A DNA stretch of 64,000 nucleotides from Desulfosporosinus acididurans (GCF_001029285.1 NZ_LDZY01000002.1:1-64000), one strand, 5' to 3'. Numbered from the stretch's first letter, positions 16,171 to 25,251 are shown. A program made the numbers and translations. Notes: generated by a model from the sequence alone, not told the origin.

Positions 16171-16627
16171 ATAGTTTTCACATTAACTAGGCTGGTTTAT
16201 ATTGACGCCGAAAATCGCTAATAATCTATATCGAAAAAATTGCCTACATCCGTACGCTTGCAATTATTACCATTATTCCCATTATTCTCATTTATTACAG
16301 TACATTCCCGCCAACCGAACTGCACATTATCCATAAATTATAAACAATAAACAATAATATAGTCATGGAAGAACACTATCTCATAATTAAGCGCGCTTAC
16401 GGAGTCAGAGAACAACGAATTGTCCATCCCTCAGGAGAATCGTATGCATAGCAAGTAAATATCTTAACTATCGAATTATTTTTTGCCTTAGAGGTTAGTA
16501 TAGGGGTATGAAAAATCAATTGGCTTTTTTCCCGACCCCTTACGAGGATGAAGACTTAAAAGTTTAATATTTCGGTACCATATTCGTTCCTGCAAAGTTA
16601 TTTATAGAAAATTTTCTAGTTGCGTTT
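16171..16627. other. Gene-poor gap before the tnpB remnant
   Basis: No intact gene is seen. A short tract with repeated CCATTATT-like units occurs at about 16262-16295. A 25-codon open fragment ending at about 16450 (containing GVREQRIVHPSGES) reads like the tail of a protein but was not identified. Confidence 0.4.
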
Positions 16628-16756
16628 GATTATCAATTTTGTGGATATCGAGAACACCGTGATATTCACGGAGCCAAGAATATCTTGAGCAATTACAAAT
16701 ATGGAGTGTTTCGAAAAGTGCATGTAGAAGAGCAAAAGTATCTACGGATTGCCTAA
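16628..16756 (+). pseudogene. Remnant of TnpB (IS200/IS605-type RNA-guided nuclease), C-terminus
   Basis: The open stretch encodes [20 protein letters not shown], the zinc-finger end plus the last RuvC motif (normally D-x-N-x-A-x-NI) of TnpB, and ends at a TAA at 16754. The catalytic Asp position is retained ([10 protein letters not shown]), but everything upstream of the RuvC-III segment is missing, so no active protein can be made. It marks a past IS605-type insertion, relevant to the dispersed hairpin repeats in this window. Confidence 0.8.
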
Positions 16757-16873
16757 GGTGAGAAGTAGTAGAAAGTTCTGTTGGACAATAGCGGCAAGTC
16801 TATCAATGGACTTTCACCAGATTTTTGTGTAAAATCATTATTTGGAAAACTAAAACGGATTGAGTGATTTAAG

Positions 16874-18049
16874 ATGGAAAATAAAATGAAAATGGGTGGA
16901 CATCCGCACGGTAAAGGTGGTCATCCGGGTGGGCACCCAGGAATGAACGTTGACTACGATAAGAACCCGTTCATCGTAATCTGGGAAACTACTCGTGCCT
17001 GTGGGCTTAAGTGCCAACACTGTCGTGCAGATGCCCAGCCTGATCCGCATCCAGAGGAGTTAACGCACGAGCAAGGTATTGCGCTAATCGATGAAATCTA
17101 CGAAATGGACAATCCGATGCTAGTTTTCACCGGTGGGGACTGCATGCTTCGAAAAGACCTTTTTGAATTAGCAGACTACGGTATTAAAAAAGGAATGCGT
17201 GTTTCGATGAGCCCAAGTGCTACTGTGGAAGTAACAAAAGAGCGCATGGACAAGGCGAAAGAAGTTGGGATTTCTCGTTGGAGTTTCTCCATTGACGGTG
17301 CAGATGCTAAGACGCATGATGCTTTTCGTGGAATTGAAGGAACTTTTGATTTAACAATCGAGAAAGTTAAGTATTTAAATGAAATTGGTATTTCTCACCA
17401 AATCAACACTTGCATTAACAAAGCAAACTTACACCAACTCGAGCAAATGTCTGAATTGATGAAAGAGTTGAAGACATCAGTTTGGTACATTTTAATGATG
17501 ATTCCAACTGGACGTGCTTCAATTGATGATTGCATATCAGCTGCTGAGCACGAAGAAGTATTCAAGTGGCTATACCAGTTAAGTAAAGTTGCGCCTTATG
17601 ATATAAAAACAACTGCAGGTCAGCACTATCGTCGTGTTGTATTCCAACAACGTGCTAAGGAAAATGGTACTATAGGTGGAGAAATCACCTTCGAAGGCAC
17701 TAAGACACGTGACATGGCTCAGTTCATTGACGGTCTGGCAAGAGCACCAAAAGCAGTTAACGATGGAAATGGTTTCATCTTCGTATCACACACAGGTGAC
17801 GTTATGCCAAGTGGATTTTTACCATTAGTTGTTGGTAACGTTAAGGAAGATAGACTGCGCGACATCTACCGTGAAAGCCCTATTTTAAAAGACTTGCGTT
17901 CACCAGATAAGTACGAAGGTAAATGTGGTATTTGTGAGTATAACAAAGTTTGTGGTGGATCAAGAGCACGTGCCTACGGCGCAACTGGAAACTATATGGC
18001 ATCAGAGCCATTCTGCGTGTATATTCCAGAGAAGATGAGAAAGAAATAG
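16874..18049 (+). CDS. Radical SAM/SPASM protein with His-rich N-terminus
   Basis: The radical SAM cluster motif is C43-x3-C47-x2-C50, followed by the GGD motif (FTGGDCMLR). The C-terminus has a SPASM-type cysteine set, CGIC-x5-CGGSRARAYG and a last cysteine near residue 385, for a second Fe-S cluster. The best match by motif is the NirJ/AhbD-like, TIGR04053-type group of putative heme- or peptide-modifying enzymes. Residues 8-23 are a Gly/His/Pro-rich tail with HPHGKGGHPGGHPG, absent from most relatives, which could bind metal. The enzyme would cleave S-adenosylmethionine to start a radical reaction; the substrate is unknown. It has no obvious partner, lying between a tnpB remnant and a helicase gene. 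Confidence 0.88.
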   Translation: MENKMKMGGHPHGKGGHPGGHPGMNVDYDKNPFIVIWETTRACGLKCQHCRADAQPDPHPEELTHEQGIALIDEIYEMDNPMLVFTGGDCMLRKDLFELADYGIKKGMRVSMSPSATVEVTKERMDKAKEVGISRWSFSIDGADAKTHDAFRGIEGTFDLTIEKVKYLNEIGISHQINTCINKANLHQLEQMSELMKELKTSVWYILMMIPTGRASIDDCISAAEHEEVFKWLYQLSKVAPYDIKTTAGQHYRRVVFQQRAKENGTIGGEITFEGTKTRDMAQFIDGLARAPKAVNDGNGFIFVSHTGDVMPSGFLPLVVGNVKEDRLRDIYRESPILKDLRSPDKYEGKCGICEYNKVCGGSRARAYGATGNYMASEPFCVYIPEKMRKK

Positions 18050-18061
18050 AATTATAGTGTG

Positions 18062-18086
18062 AACGCCTGCGATTTTCGTGGGCGTT
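18062..18086 (+). terminator. Terminator of the radical SAM gene
   Basis: AACGCCTGCGA (18062-18072) pairs with TCGTGGGCGTT (18076-18086), with two G-T pairs and a TTT loop, followed by TTTTA. Confidence 0.8.
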
Positions 18087-18157
18087 TTTACTATGATATA
18101 ATTCTTGTAATTCTTGGTGCATGAATTCAACTTCTGAGGTATCGGGAAGTAGCAAAG

Positions 18158-20335
18158 GTGTTACAAATACATAGTGGGAGATATAAGGTGATTAGCGAGA
18201 AGGATTTCTTTGCAGAGATCAAGGCTAGAGGTTTTGATTTAACTGAACAGCAAAAACGGGCTGTTGTCCATAACCAGGGCCCTCTTTTGCTTTTAGCTGT
18301 TCCCGGTGCAGGCAAGACGACGGTTCTCACTGTTCGTTTAGCCTATTTGATTCTTGTCAAAAACATAGATCCTCGAAGAATTCTTTGTCTAACCTTCGGA
18401 CGGGCAGCAGCCAGGGAAATGCGTGAACGGTTTGTTGAGAATTTTGGAGCAATGGTCAGCAGTAAAAATGAAGGCTGTGGGGAAATTCAATTTTCTACGA
18501 TTCATAGCTTTGCTTATGAAGTAGTTCGAACCGCTTTCCGACAAAGAGGTACCAGATTTGAACTTATTGAGGAACAAACAGGTGCTGATAGTAAGATGGG
18601 AGTTCTTCGTAAAATCTATGAAAAGCATAATGCTTCCGCAATTACCGATGAGCAGCTGGAAGGGTTGCAGAATTGCATTTGTTACGTAAAAAATACCTTA
18701 AGCAAACCTGAGGAGCTTTTAAATTGTGACATTAAGAATTTCCCCCTTATTCATAATGATTATGAGATCTATAAGCAAAGCAGCCGGCCGCGTTTGATTG
18801 ATTATGACGATATGCTTTTTCTTGCCTTTCAAGAGTTAATGGAAAATCCGAAGTACCTAGCGTATTATCGAAAGCGATTTGACTATATTCTTACGGATGA
18901 GAGCCAAGATACGTCTCTTCTACAGCACAAAATCATTGAAATGATCGTTAAACCCAAGAGCAACATTTTTGTAGTGGGGGATGATGATCAATCAATATTT
19001 GGATTTCGAGCGGCTGAACCAAAGTACCTTTTAGAGTTTGAACAGACCTACCCCGGTGCAAAGATCCTGCGCATGGAGCAAAACTTTCGCTCGACTCCGC
19101 AGATTGTGGACGTAGCCTGTGGTTTTATTCGTTCTAATAAACTGCGATTTGATAAGGATATGTTTACTGAGAATCCTAAGGGAGACGTTCTGCGGATTAA
19201 GCAATTTGAAGGAATTACAGAACAAAATCAATTTATTATTCAGAAACTCAAGGGCCAAAAGGATTTGGCAAAAGTAGGGGTTTTGTACCGAAATAATTTA
19301 TCCGCCATTTATTTAGCAGATGCGTTGGATCGGGCTAATATTTCCTTTTATATGCGTGAATCAGGTAAACAGAGGTTTTTTACCCACTGGGCCATTAACG
19401 ATATGTTAAATTTCCTTCGCTTCTCATTTAACGATAAGAGCTTGTCCGTTTTAGAGCGAATTTGGTCTAAGTTAAGTTGTCCTATACGTAAGCAACATCT
19501 TGATTTACTAAGGCAAATGCCAATCGATCGTTCAATCTTTGAAATCTTAGCCGAACAACCGGGAGTGACTTTAAAGGAAAGATCAGAGTACTTAGACTTC
19601 AAAAAGTGGTTTAAGGAGCTTAATGCTCTTTCGCCTGCTCAGGCGATCCATTATATCCGAAACCAACTGGATTATGATAAAGCAATGAAGAGAATATGTG
19701 AGTCGTTAGGGTTTTCTGAAGAATATGTCAGAAGTCTCTTGGAGCTTCTGAGTTCAATTGCCCAAAACGAATGTACAATTGTGGATTTTGCCAATCGATT
19801 AACGTATCTTGAAGAGCAGATGACGTCTTCGTATAAAAATAAGCACAAAAATGCCGTGACCCTTTCAACCATCCATTCTGCCAAGGGTTTAGAATGGGAA
19901 CAGGTCTTCCTAATTGATCTTGTCGAAGGGATTATTCCTGAACGAGAGACGATCAAGGCTGAACAAGGCGGAAAGAACGAATTATTAGAAGAGGAGAGAC
20001 GTCTTTTCTATGTCGGCATGACGAGGGCTAAACGCCAGTTAACCTTATGCTCTATGAATTATTATCATCATAAACGAGTGAAAGTTTCCCGTTTTATCCG
20101 TGAGGTCAATCATGTGCTGCAGGGTAAAAACCCTCAAGAGGTGATTCGGCAGGAAGTATCAAGCCCCATGAGCGATTTCGTTGCAGGATTGGTTATACAA
20201 CATAAATCATTTGGAGAGGGAGTCATTGTTAACGATGAGGGAAATGTAATGGTAGTTCGTTTTAAGAACGGTTCACAGCGTTCGTTCATGAAAGATATCT
20301 GTGCCAAGCAGAGGTTGATTTGGGCTAAGTCATAG
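18158..20335 (+). CDS. UvrD/PcrA-like superfamily 1 DNA helicase
   Basis: The 725-residue protein carries the UvrD-type helicase motifs: Walker A VPGAGKTT (residues 48-55), LTFGRAAAREM (Ia), DESQDTS (II, about 248), GDDDQSIFGFRAA (III), and late motifs TIHSAKGLEWEQVF (V) and FYVGMTRAK (VI). It unwinds DNA 3' to 5' using ATP in repair or replication restart. It differs from canonical PcrA in sequence and has a short C-terminal beta-rich tail, as in a second UvrD-like paralogue common in Clostridia. A GTG start at 18158 has GGGAAG eight bases upstream; a GTG at 18188 is an alternative. Its 3' end is duplicated as a 29-bp repeat at 9133, and an IS element has inserted into its terminator. Confidence 0.92.
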   Translation: MLQIHSGRYKVISEKDFFAEIKARGFDLTEQQKRAVVHNQGPLLLLAVPGAGKTTVLTVRLAYLILVKNIDPRRILCLTFGRAAAREMRERFVENFGAMVSSKNEGCGEIQFSTIHSFAYEVVRTAFRQRGTRFELIEEQTGADSKMGVLRKIYEKHNASAITDEQLEGLQNCICYVKNTLSKPEELLNCDIKNFPLIHNDYEIYKQSSRPRLIDYDDMLFLAFQELMENPKYLAYYRKRFDYILTDESQDTSLLQHKIIEMIVKPKSNIFVVGDDDQSIFGFRAAEPKYLLEFEQTYPGAKILRMEQNFRSTPQIVDVACGFIRSNKLRFDKDMFTENPKGDVLRIKQFEGITEQNQFIIQKLKGQKDLAKVGVLYRNNLSAIYLADALDRANISFYMRESGKQRFFTHWAINDMLNFLRFSFNDKSLSVLERIWSKLSCPIRKQHLDLLRQMPIDRSIFEILAEQPGVTLKERSEYLDFKKWFKELNALSPAQAIHYIRNQLDYDKAMKRICESLGFSEEYVRSLLELLSSIAQNECTIVDFANRLTYLEEQMTSSYKNKHKNAVTLSTIHSAKGLEWEQVFLIDLVEGIIPERETIKAEQGGKNELLEEERRLFYVGMTRAKRQLTLCSMNYYHHKRVKVSRFIREVNHVLQGKNPQEVIRQEVSSPMSDFVAGLVIQHKSFGEGVIVNDEGNVMVVRFKNGSQRSFMKDICAKQRLIWAKS

Positions 20336-20348
20336 TTAGTAGGATAAT
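20320..20348. repeat. 29-bp exact direct repeat, right copy
   Basis: It overlaps the last codons and stop of the helicase gene and is identical to 9133-9161. The bases flanking the two copies differ, so the match has sharp ends. Confidence 0.85.
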
Positions 20349-20456
20349 TAGAAGTAAATTTCTAAGACGATGGCTATGATTTTAATCGTTATAACTCCTT
20401 ATCCTATTATCATTTTTGTTCAATGCATCATAAAAACACCCTCCCAAATCTGGAGG

Positions 20457-22140
20457 CCACTGAAAAAGTCCTTATAGTAAAAAGGTATAACACCTCATAA
20501 TATAGAGGAAGTTATACCTTTTTTGTTTTATAATTATAGTATCAATTTCATGTAGGTGAGTTCTATGATTCAAAAACAACAATCAATGATCCTCAGTCCA
20601 TTTATGGATATATATAATATAGTCGTACCAAAGGATAATCTATTGAGAAAAATGAACGAACTGGTTGACTTCTCCTTTTTTGTATGACGAACTTAAAGAT
20701 AAATATTGTCTTGATAACGGTCGAAATGCCATCGACCCTATTCGGATGTTCAAATATTTATTGTTGAAGACTATCTATGACTTGTCGGATGTTGATGTAG
20801 TTGAGCGTTCAAAATATGACATGTCTTTTAAGTATTTTCTTCATATGGCACCAGAAGAGGCAGTTATTGAGCCGAGTTCATTGACCAAATTTCGCAAACT
20901 GCGTTTGAAAGATCTCAACCTTTTGGATATGTTGATCAATAAAACCGTAAAAATTGCGATCGAAAAGGAAATCATCAAAAGCAAAGCTATTATCGTTGAT
21001 GCCACTCATACGAAATCTCGCTATAATCAGAAGACCCCCAAGGAAATCTTGATGGATCGGTCCAAAAAGCTAAGAAAAGCCGTTTACAAAATAGATGAAT
21101 CAATGAAGGACAAGTTCCCCGCCAAAAACACAACTGATGTATTGGAAGATGAACTATCCTACTGCCAAAAGCTTATTGAAGTGATCGAAAAAGAAGAAAG
21201 TATTTCCCAGTATCCAATAGTAAAAGAACAGCTAAACCTATTAAACGAAATCATCGCTGAAGATATCGAACACCTCTGGATCTCGGGCGATCAAGATGCG
21301 AGAGTTGGACACAAAACTGCGGACTCCTCATTTTTTGGGTATAAGACCCATCTCGCAATGAGTGAAGAACGAATCATCACCGCAGCGACTGTCACAACAG
21401 GCGAAAAAAGTGACGGGAAAGAATTAGTTACACTGATTGAAAAAAGTGTGGCTGCTGGCATGGAAATTGAGACAGTCATTGGAGATGCAGCCTATTCAGA
21501 AAAGGAAAATATTAAATATAGTAAGACCAACAACATCAAATTAGTTGCTAAATTAAATCCTTCGATTACTCAAGGGAATCGGAAAAAGGAAGATGAATTC
21601 AATTTTAATAAAGATGCCGGAATGTATGTGTGTAAAGCAGGTCATATGGCAATCCGGAAGGCCCGACAAGGTAAAAAAGGTCAAAGCAAAAATCAAACGG
21701 ATACATATTACTTTGACATCGAAAAGTGCAAGAGATGTTCATTTAAAGATGGTTGCTATAAGGAAGGGGCTAAAAATAAAACTTATTCTGTATCTATTAA
21801 ATCAAATGAACATACGGAACAGGCAAATTTTCAAGAAAGCGATTATTTTAAAGGAAAATCTAAAGAACGATATAAAATTGAAGCTAAAAATAGTGAGCTA
21901 AAGCACAGGCACGGGTATGATGTTGCATCATCCTCGGGTCTAATTGGCATGGAATTACAAGGGGCGATGGCCATATTCAGCGTAAATTTGAAAAGGATAT
22001 TAAAACTAATGGAATAAAAAAACTACATACCCGCATACAAAGGTTATAAAAAGACGATCTTCATTCGAATAAAGAATGAGGACCGTCTCTTTTATTTGAT
22101 TACTTAACTACCAAGAAGAAAAACGTAGGTTTTTCAGTGG
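20457..22140 (+). mobile_element. IS1182-type insertion sequence inside a terminator
   Basis: The element has an 11-bp terminal inverted repeat, CCACTGAAAAA at 20457 and its complement TTTTTCAGTGG ending at 22140. It is flanked by a 17-bp direct duplication, CCTCCCAAATCTGGAGG (20440-20456 and 22141-22157). Joining the flanks gives a perfect terminator stem, AACACCCTCC/GGAGGGTGTT, which would follow the helicase gene, so the element entered that hairpin and copied its core. Hairpins near both ends (about 20484-20519 and 22052-22093) could block outside transcription into the transposase. Confidence 0.9.
20565..22017 (+). pseudogene. IS1182-family transposase with a frameshift
   Basis: The gene starts at ATG 20565 (MIQKQQSM...), but the frame ends at a TGA at 20685, just after a run of six T residues at 20676-20681. 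The expected continuation, YDELKDKYCLDNGRN, is in the +1 frame and runs open to 22017. One T fewer would restore a protein of about 484 residues, the normal length. The rest is intact: IVDATHTKSRYN with the first catalytic Asp, VIGDAAYSEKEN with the second, and KNSELKHRHGYD with the Glu region, plus the C-x2-C-x3-GCY cluster. Either a real inactivating frameshift, a homopolymer sequencing error, or recoding on the T-run. Confidence 0.85.
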
Positions 22141-22222
22141 CCTCCCAAATCTGGAGGGTGTTTGCTTCAACTGTTTATTGGATTAATTCTTTGCGATTAG
22201 CGGTTTAAGGTTGTCTATCAAG

Positions 22223-23569
22223 CTAGTTATGATTATAAAGTCTATAGTTAAATAGAATATATAGAATTAGCCCAACAATAAAAGTGATAACTTCGGTAAC
22301 AGTCATAGACCATATTACCCCATGCAATTCAAAGAACTTATGCAATATGATTATAACTGGTATAAAGAGAATCCCTTGTGTAACAGACATAATAATGGAA
22401 GGTATCCCTTGACCTGATGCTTGAAAAATTCCTATAAATAATGTTGTAAATCCATTAAATAGTGCAGAAATAAGCATAGCAGTCATAATATATACGCCAA
22501 CAATCAATAATGAAGAATCACTTGAGAATAGATGTATTACTGTTGTTCGGAAAATATAAACTAAAGCAACAAATACACTAGACAGTCCTAATATCCATAA
22601 AGATGATTGTCTGATACCTTCTTTTAATCTTTGAAAATTTCCATTAGAAAAATTGTATGCTATTAACGGAATAACCCCTAATGACAGACCCATGGAAAGA
22701 AATTCAGGTACTTGTACAATTCTCAATGCTATACCAAAACTTGCTACTACACTATCCCCGTATCCAATCGAAAAATTATTTAAAAGAAGGGTTGTAATAA
22801 TAAGAAAAATGGCCATAAATAACTCAGAAACGCCAATTTTGTATATTTCTATTTTATCTTTTAAGGAAGTTCTAAAGTAATTAATAAATCCCTTTAAATG
22901 TTCGCTTCTTGTTTGTAAGTAATAAATATAATAGATAGATGAACCTAGATTAGATAAAATTAATGCTAATGCTACCCCCGTAACATTTAAATTCAATATT
23001 AATATGAATAGTGGGTCAAAAATAAGATTCAACACCGTGCTGATAACCATTCCATACATAGATTCCTTTGAGGCTCCTTCAGCACGTACAACCTGTTCTA
23101 ATGCAAAATTTAATATTATAGTAAAGCCACCAAAAAACATAGTTAAAGCGTAGTTTTTCGTATAACCAAAGGTAGCAATATCTGCACCCAAGGTCTTAAC
23201 AATAGGATTAATTATAAGGTAAGCAATTATAGCGATTAAAATTGAGGCTATAATACTGCTATAAAAAGTATATCCTGCAACTCCCTTTGCTTCTTCTACT
23301 TTCTCTTGTGCAATAAGACGAGTAACAAATGTTCCCCCACCTACTCCAAACATATTCCCAAAAGCCATTAATATAGTGAAAATCGGTAAACCTAAAGTGA
23401 CAGCAGTTAACATTTCTGTATTATGCATTAATCCGATGAAGAAAGCATTAATTACGTTATATACTGTACCAACTGACATCCCAATCATCATTGGAATTGA
23501 TAAATGTGCAATTGCCTTATTAATGGGAGCCTTATCTAAATAATATTCATTTGTTAATGTTTGTTCCAT
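22223..23569 (-). CDS. MATE-family efflux transporter
   Basis: The 448-residue protein has twelve membrane segments in two similar halves, with AIAHLSIPMMIGMSVGTVYNV at the start and the G-GG-x-FVTRL motif near residue 90. MATE proteins export drugs or metabolites with sodium or proton influx. The frame extends to 23605, but the ATG at 23569 follows AGGAGGG at good spacing and gives the family's usual N-terminus. A palindromic operator lies at 23685-23697 in front of it and matches the two operators before the upstream marR-like gene, so it is probably controlled by that regulator. Confidence 0.92.
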   Translation of the reverse strand: MEQTLTNEYYLDKAPINKAIAHLSIPMMIGMSVGTVYNVINAFFIGLMHNTEMLTAVTLGLPIFTILMAFGNMFGVGGGTFVTRLIAQEKVEEAKGVAGYTFYSSIIASILIAIIAYLIINPIVKTLGADIATFGYTKNYALTMFFGGFTIILNFALEQVVRAEGASKESMYGMVISTVLNLIFDPLFILILNLNVTGVALALILSNLGSSIYYIYYLQTRSEHLKGFINYFRTSLKDKIEIYKIGVSELFMAIFLIITTLLLNNFSIGYGDSVVASFGIALRIVQVPEFLSMGLSLGVIPLIAYNFSNGNFQRLKEGIRQSSLWILGLSSVFVALVYIFRTTVIHLFSSDSSLLIVGVYIMTAMLISALFNGFTTLFIGIFQASGQGIPSIIMSVTQGILFIPVIIILHKFFELHGVIWSMTVTEVITFIVGLILYILFNYRLYNHN

Positions 23570-23684
23570 TTTTACCCTCCTGTATTCCTTTTTTGTACAA
23601 AACAATGATTAACTATTTAGCCGCCAATATTAATAGAATGCTACATCCTAATAATAATATTTCTAATCATTAGTATTATTACTA

Positions 23685-23697
23685 TTAGAATTCTAAC
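23685..23697 (-). promoter_or_regulatory. MarR-type operator upstream of the MATE gene
   Basis: TTAGAATTCTAAC contains a perfect TTAGAATTCTAA palindrome and matches the two sites at 24212-24224 and 24242-24254. On the minus strand it is followed by AATACT-type -10 candidates. Confidence 0.75.
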
Positions 23698-23750
23698 AAT
23701 AACCCTGCTAATAGTCCACATAAATTCGAGTATACTTTTAGATTTGGTAA

Positions 23751-24188
23751 TTATAGATTTTGATTTACCTTCGCTAATAGAGACAATAAAGTGTCCTTTT
23801 CACTTTCGGTCAAATTTTCAGTAATACTTTTCTCTACTTCCCCAAATGCTTCATTAAAATCTTGTATTAATTCAACACCCTTTGGTAATACATAAATATT
23901 TTTTTGTCTTTCATTATTAATGGTAATTCTTCTTTCAATGTATCCTTTTTTCTCTAATCCTTGAAGCATACTAGTAATACTTGCTCCTTTGCGTTCAAAA
24001 ACAACTGCTAAATCTTTTTGAATAATTCCACTATCTTGGTGTTCATAAATATAACCAATCATACGACCTTGTTGTGAATTCAATCCTAATGCGTTTATAT
24101 TTTGGTCAGCCTTTGCTTTTGCTTTCCAAGCAATACTTCTTATTAAATCAGAATATGGATTTTCTAAAAAGGAACTATTTTTTGTCAT
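23751..24188 (-). CDS. MarR-family transcriptional regulator
   Basis: The 145-residue protein has the winged helix-turn-helix of MarR regulators: GIIQKDLAVVFERKGASITSMLQGLEKKGYIERR (split here only for description, residues about 53-87) and a C-terminal dimerisation helix. GGAGGT lies upstream of the ATG. It precedes the MATE exporter on the same strand, 180 bp away, and two copies of a palindromic site lie across its own promoter. It should repress itself and the exporter until a ligand releases it. Confidence 0.92.
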   Translation of the reverse strand: MTKNSSFLENPYSDLIRSIAWKAKAKADQNINALGLNSQQGRMIGYIYEHQDSGIIQKDLAVVFERKGASITSMLQGLEKKGYIERRITINNERQKNIYVLPKGVELIQDFNEAFGEVEKSITENLTESEKDTLLSLLAKVNQNL

Positions 24189-24211
24189 TAAAGTACCTCC
24201 TGCGACTTGTA

Positions 24212-24260
24212 TTAGAATCCTAACTATTCATAGTATAATAATTAGAGTTCTAACAGTCAA
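24212..24260 (-). promoter_or_regulatory. marR promoter with two operators
   Basis: On the minus strand the promoter reads TTGACT (24260-24255), 17-bp spacer, TATACT (24237-24232). One operator, TTAGAGTTCTAAC (24242-24254), fills the spacer. A second, TTAGAATCCTAAC (24212-24224), lies downstream of the -10. The two are exactly 30 bp apart, which puts both on the same DNA face. Confidence 0.8.
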
Positions 24261-24323
24261 CATTTTTTTATATCTATCTTTTTCGTCATATACTGCTAAT
24301 TATTCATAGCCAATTATCCGAAG

Positions 24324-24569
24324 TTAGGTACAAAAATTAAGCTTGAAGTAGAGATTGAGTAACTTAAAACCTGGCAATGCCCCTGTTACGAAAAATACTG
24401 GTTGAAAACCAAGGTTCTCTTCGATAAAACCGCCAATGATAGGACCAAGCAGAGAACCGGCGATACCCCCTGTTGAGAGTGTGCCCAAAGCCTATCCTGC
24501 GTGTTCCTTGTCCGTTTGCATTGCAATCAAGGCGGTACAAGCGGTACTAAAACCTGTGACAACACCCTC
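24324..24569 (-). pseudogene. MFS transporter remnant
   Basis: The minus strand reads GFSTACTALIAMQTDKEHAG, an in-frame TAG, then ALGTLSTGGIAGSLLGPIIGG and FIEENLGFQPVFFVTGAL. This is the middle of an MdtG/YfmO-like major facilitator transporter (helices 4-6) with motif-C-like G-x3-GP-x2-GG. Both ends of the gene are gone and a stop interrupts it. It is a decayed relic next to the functional MATE gene. Confidence 0.8.
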
Positions 24570-24597
24570 TATTTATTCATGTTCAAATTGTCTGATC

Positions 24598-25251
24598 TCA
24601 ATCATATTGAAGGACAACAATCTCTTTATCTTCTTTGTATTCTTTTATACTGGCTTTATCAATGTCCAGTTCCTTACAATGTCTGGCCTTTAATCCTGAA
24701 GCAGCAATGAATTTATCGACCTTTTCAAATATAAAGCCAAGTAGCCCGAACGCCTTTGTACGGTAATGCATTGGGATCACAATTGCCGGATTTAGCTGCT
24801 TCACGACTTGAACAGCATCCAGTGCATCAATGGTGGCACGTCCACCAACGGGAAGCAGGAGTATATCCACAGTCCCGATCTCCTTAATCTGAGTATCTGT
24901 GAGCACATGTCCCAGATCGCCGCAATGACAAACATTGATTCCATCAATACTAAAGTTATATACCGTGTTTTTTCCTCTCTTGCTCCCCAAAGCCTTATCA
25001 TGAAATGTTGCTACCCCTTTTAGAGCAATATCATTTGCCGCAAGAGTACCCAGTTCGTTGAAATGGGTAAAGCTGCCTTTGACAGCATTAATATTATTAT
25101 GATCGCTGTGATTGTGACTGGTAGATACGATATTCGCTTCAATCTCAGGTAACTTGTAACCCAACATATTTTTGAACGGGTCAGTGAGTATTTTTGTGCC
25201 ATTTTCCGAAGTTATCAGAAAACACGATTGGCCGAACCATTTGATTTTCAA
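24598..25251 (-). CDS. Metallo-beta-lactamase-fold hydrolase (UlaG/YtkL-like)
   Basis: The 217-residue protein starts with MKIKWFGQSCFLI and has the metal-binding motif SHNHSDHNN (HxHxDH, about residues 45-52), further ligands HCGDLGH near residue 108, and PMHYRTKAFG near 160. It fits the UPF0173/UlaG-like branch of the superfamily. The HxHxDH set is complete, so it is probably an active metal-dependent hydrolase; the substrate is unknown. The frame lies against the MFS remnant downstream. The intergenic region upstream contains a long hairpin at 25361-25409. Confidence 0.85.
   Translation of the reverse strand: MKIKWFGQSCFLITSENGTKILTDPFKNMLGYKLPEIEANIVSTSHNHSDHNNINAVKGSFTHFNELGTLAANDIALKGVATFHDKALGSKRGKNTVYNFSIDGINVCHCGDLGHVLTDTQIKEIGTVDILLLPVGGRATIDALDAVQVVKQLNPAIVIPMHYRTKAFGLLGFIFEKVDKFIAASGLKARHCKELDIDKASIKEYKEDKEIVVLQYD

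Noticed and set aside
24436-24710. Two short plus-strand frames
   Set aside because: They run antisense to the MFS remnant and the end of the hydrolase gene and show no start signals.
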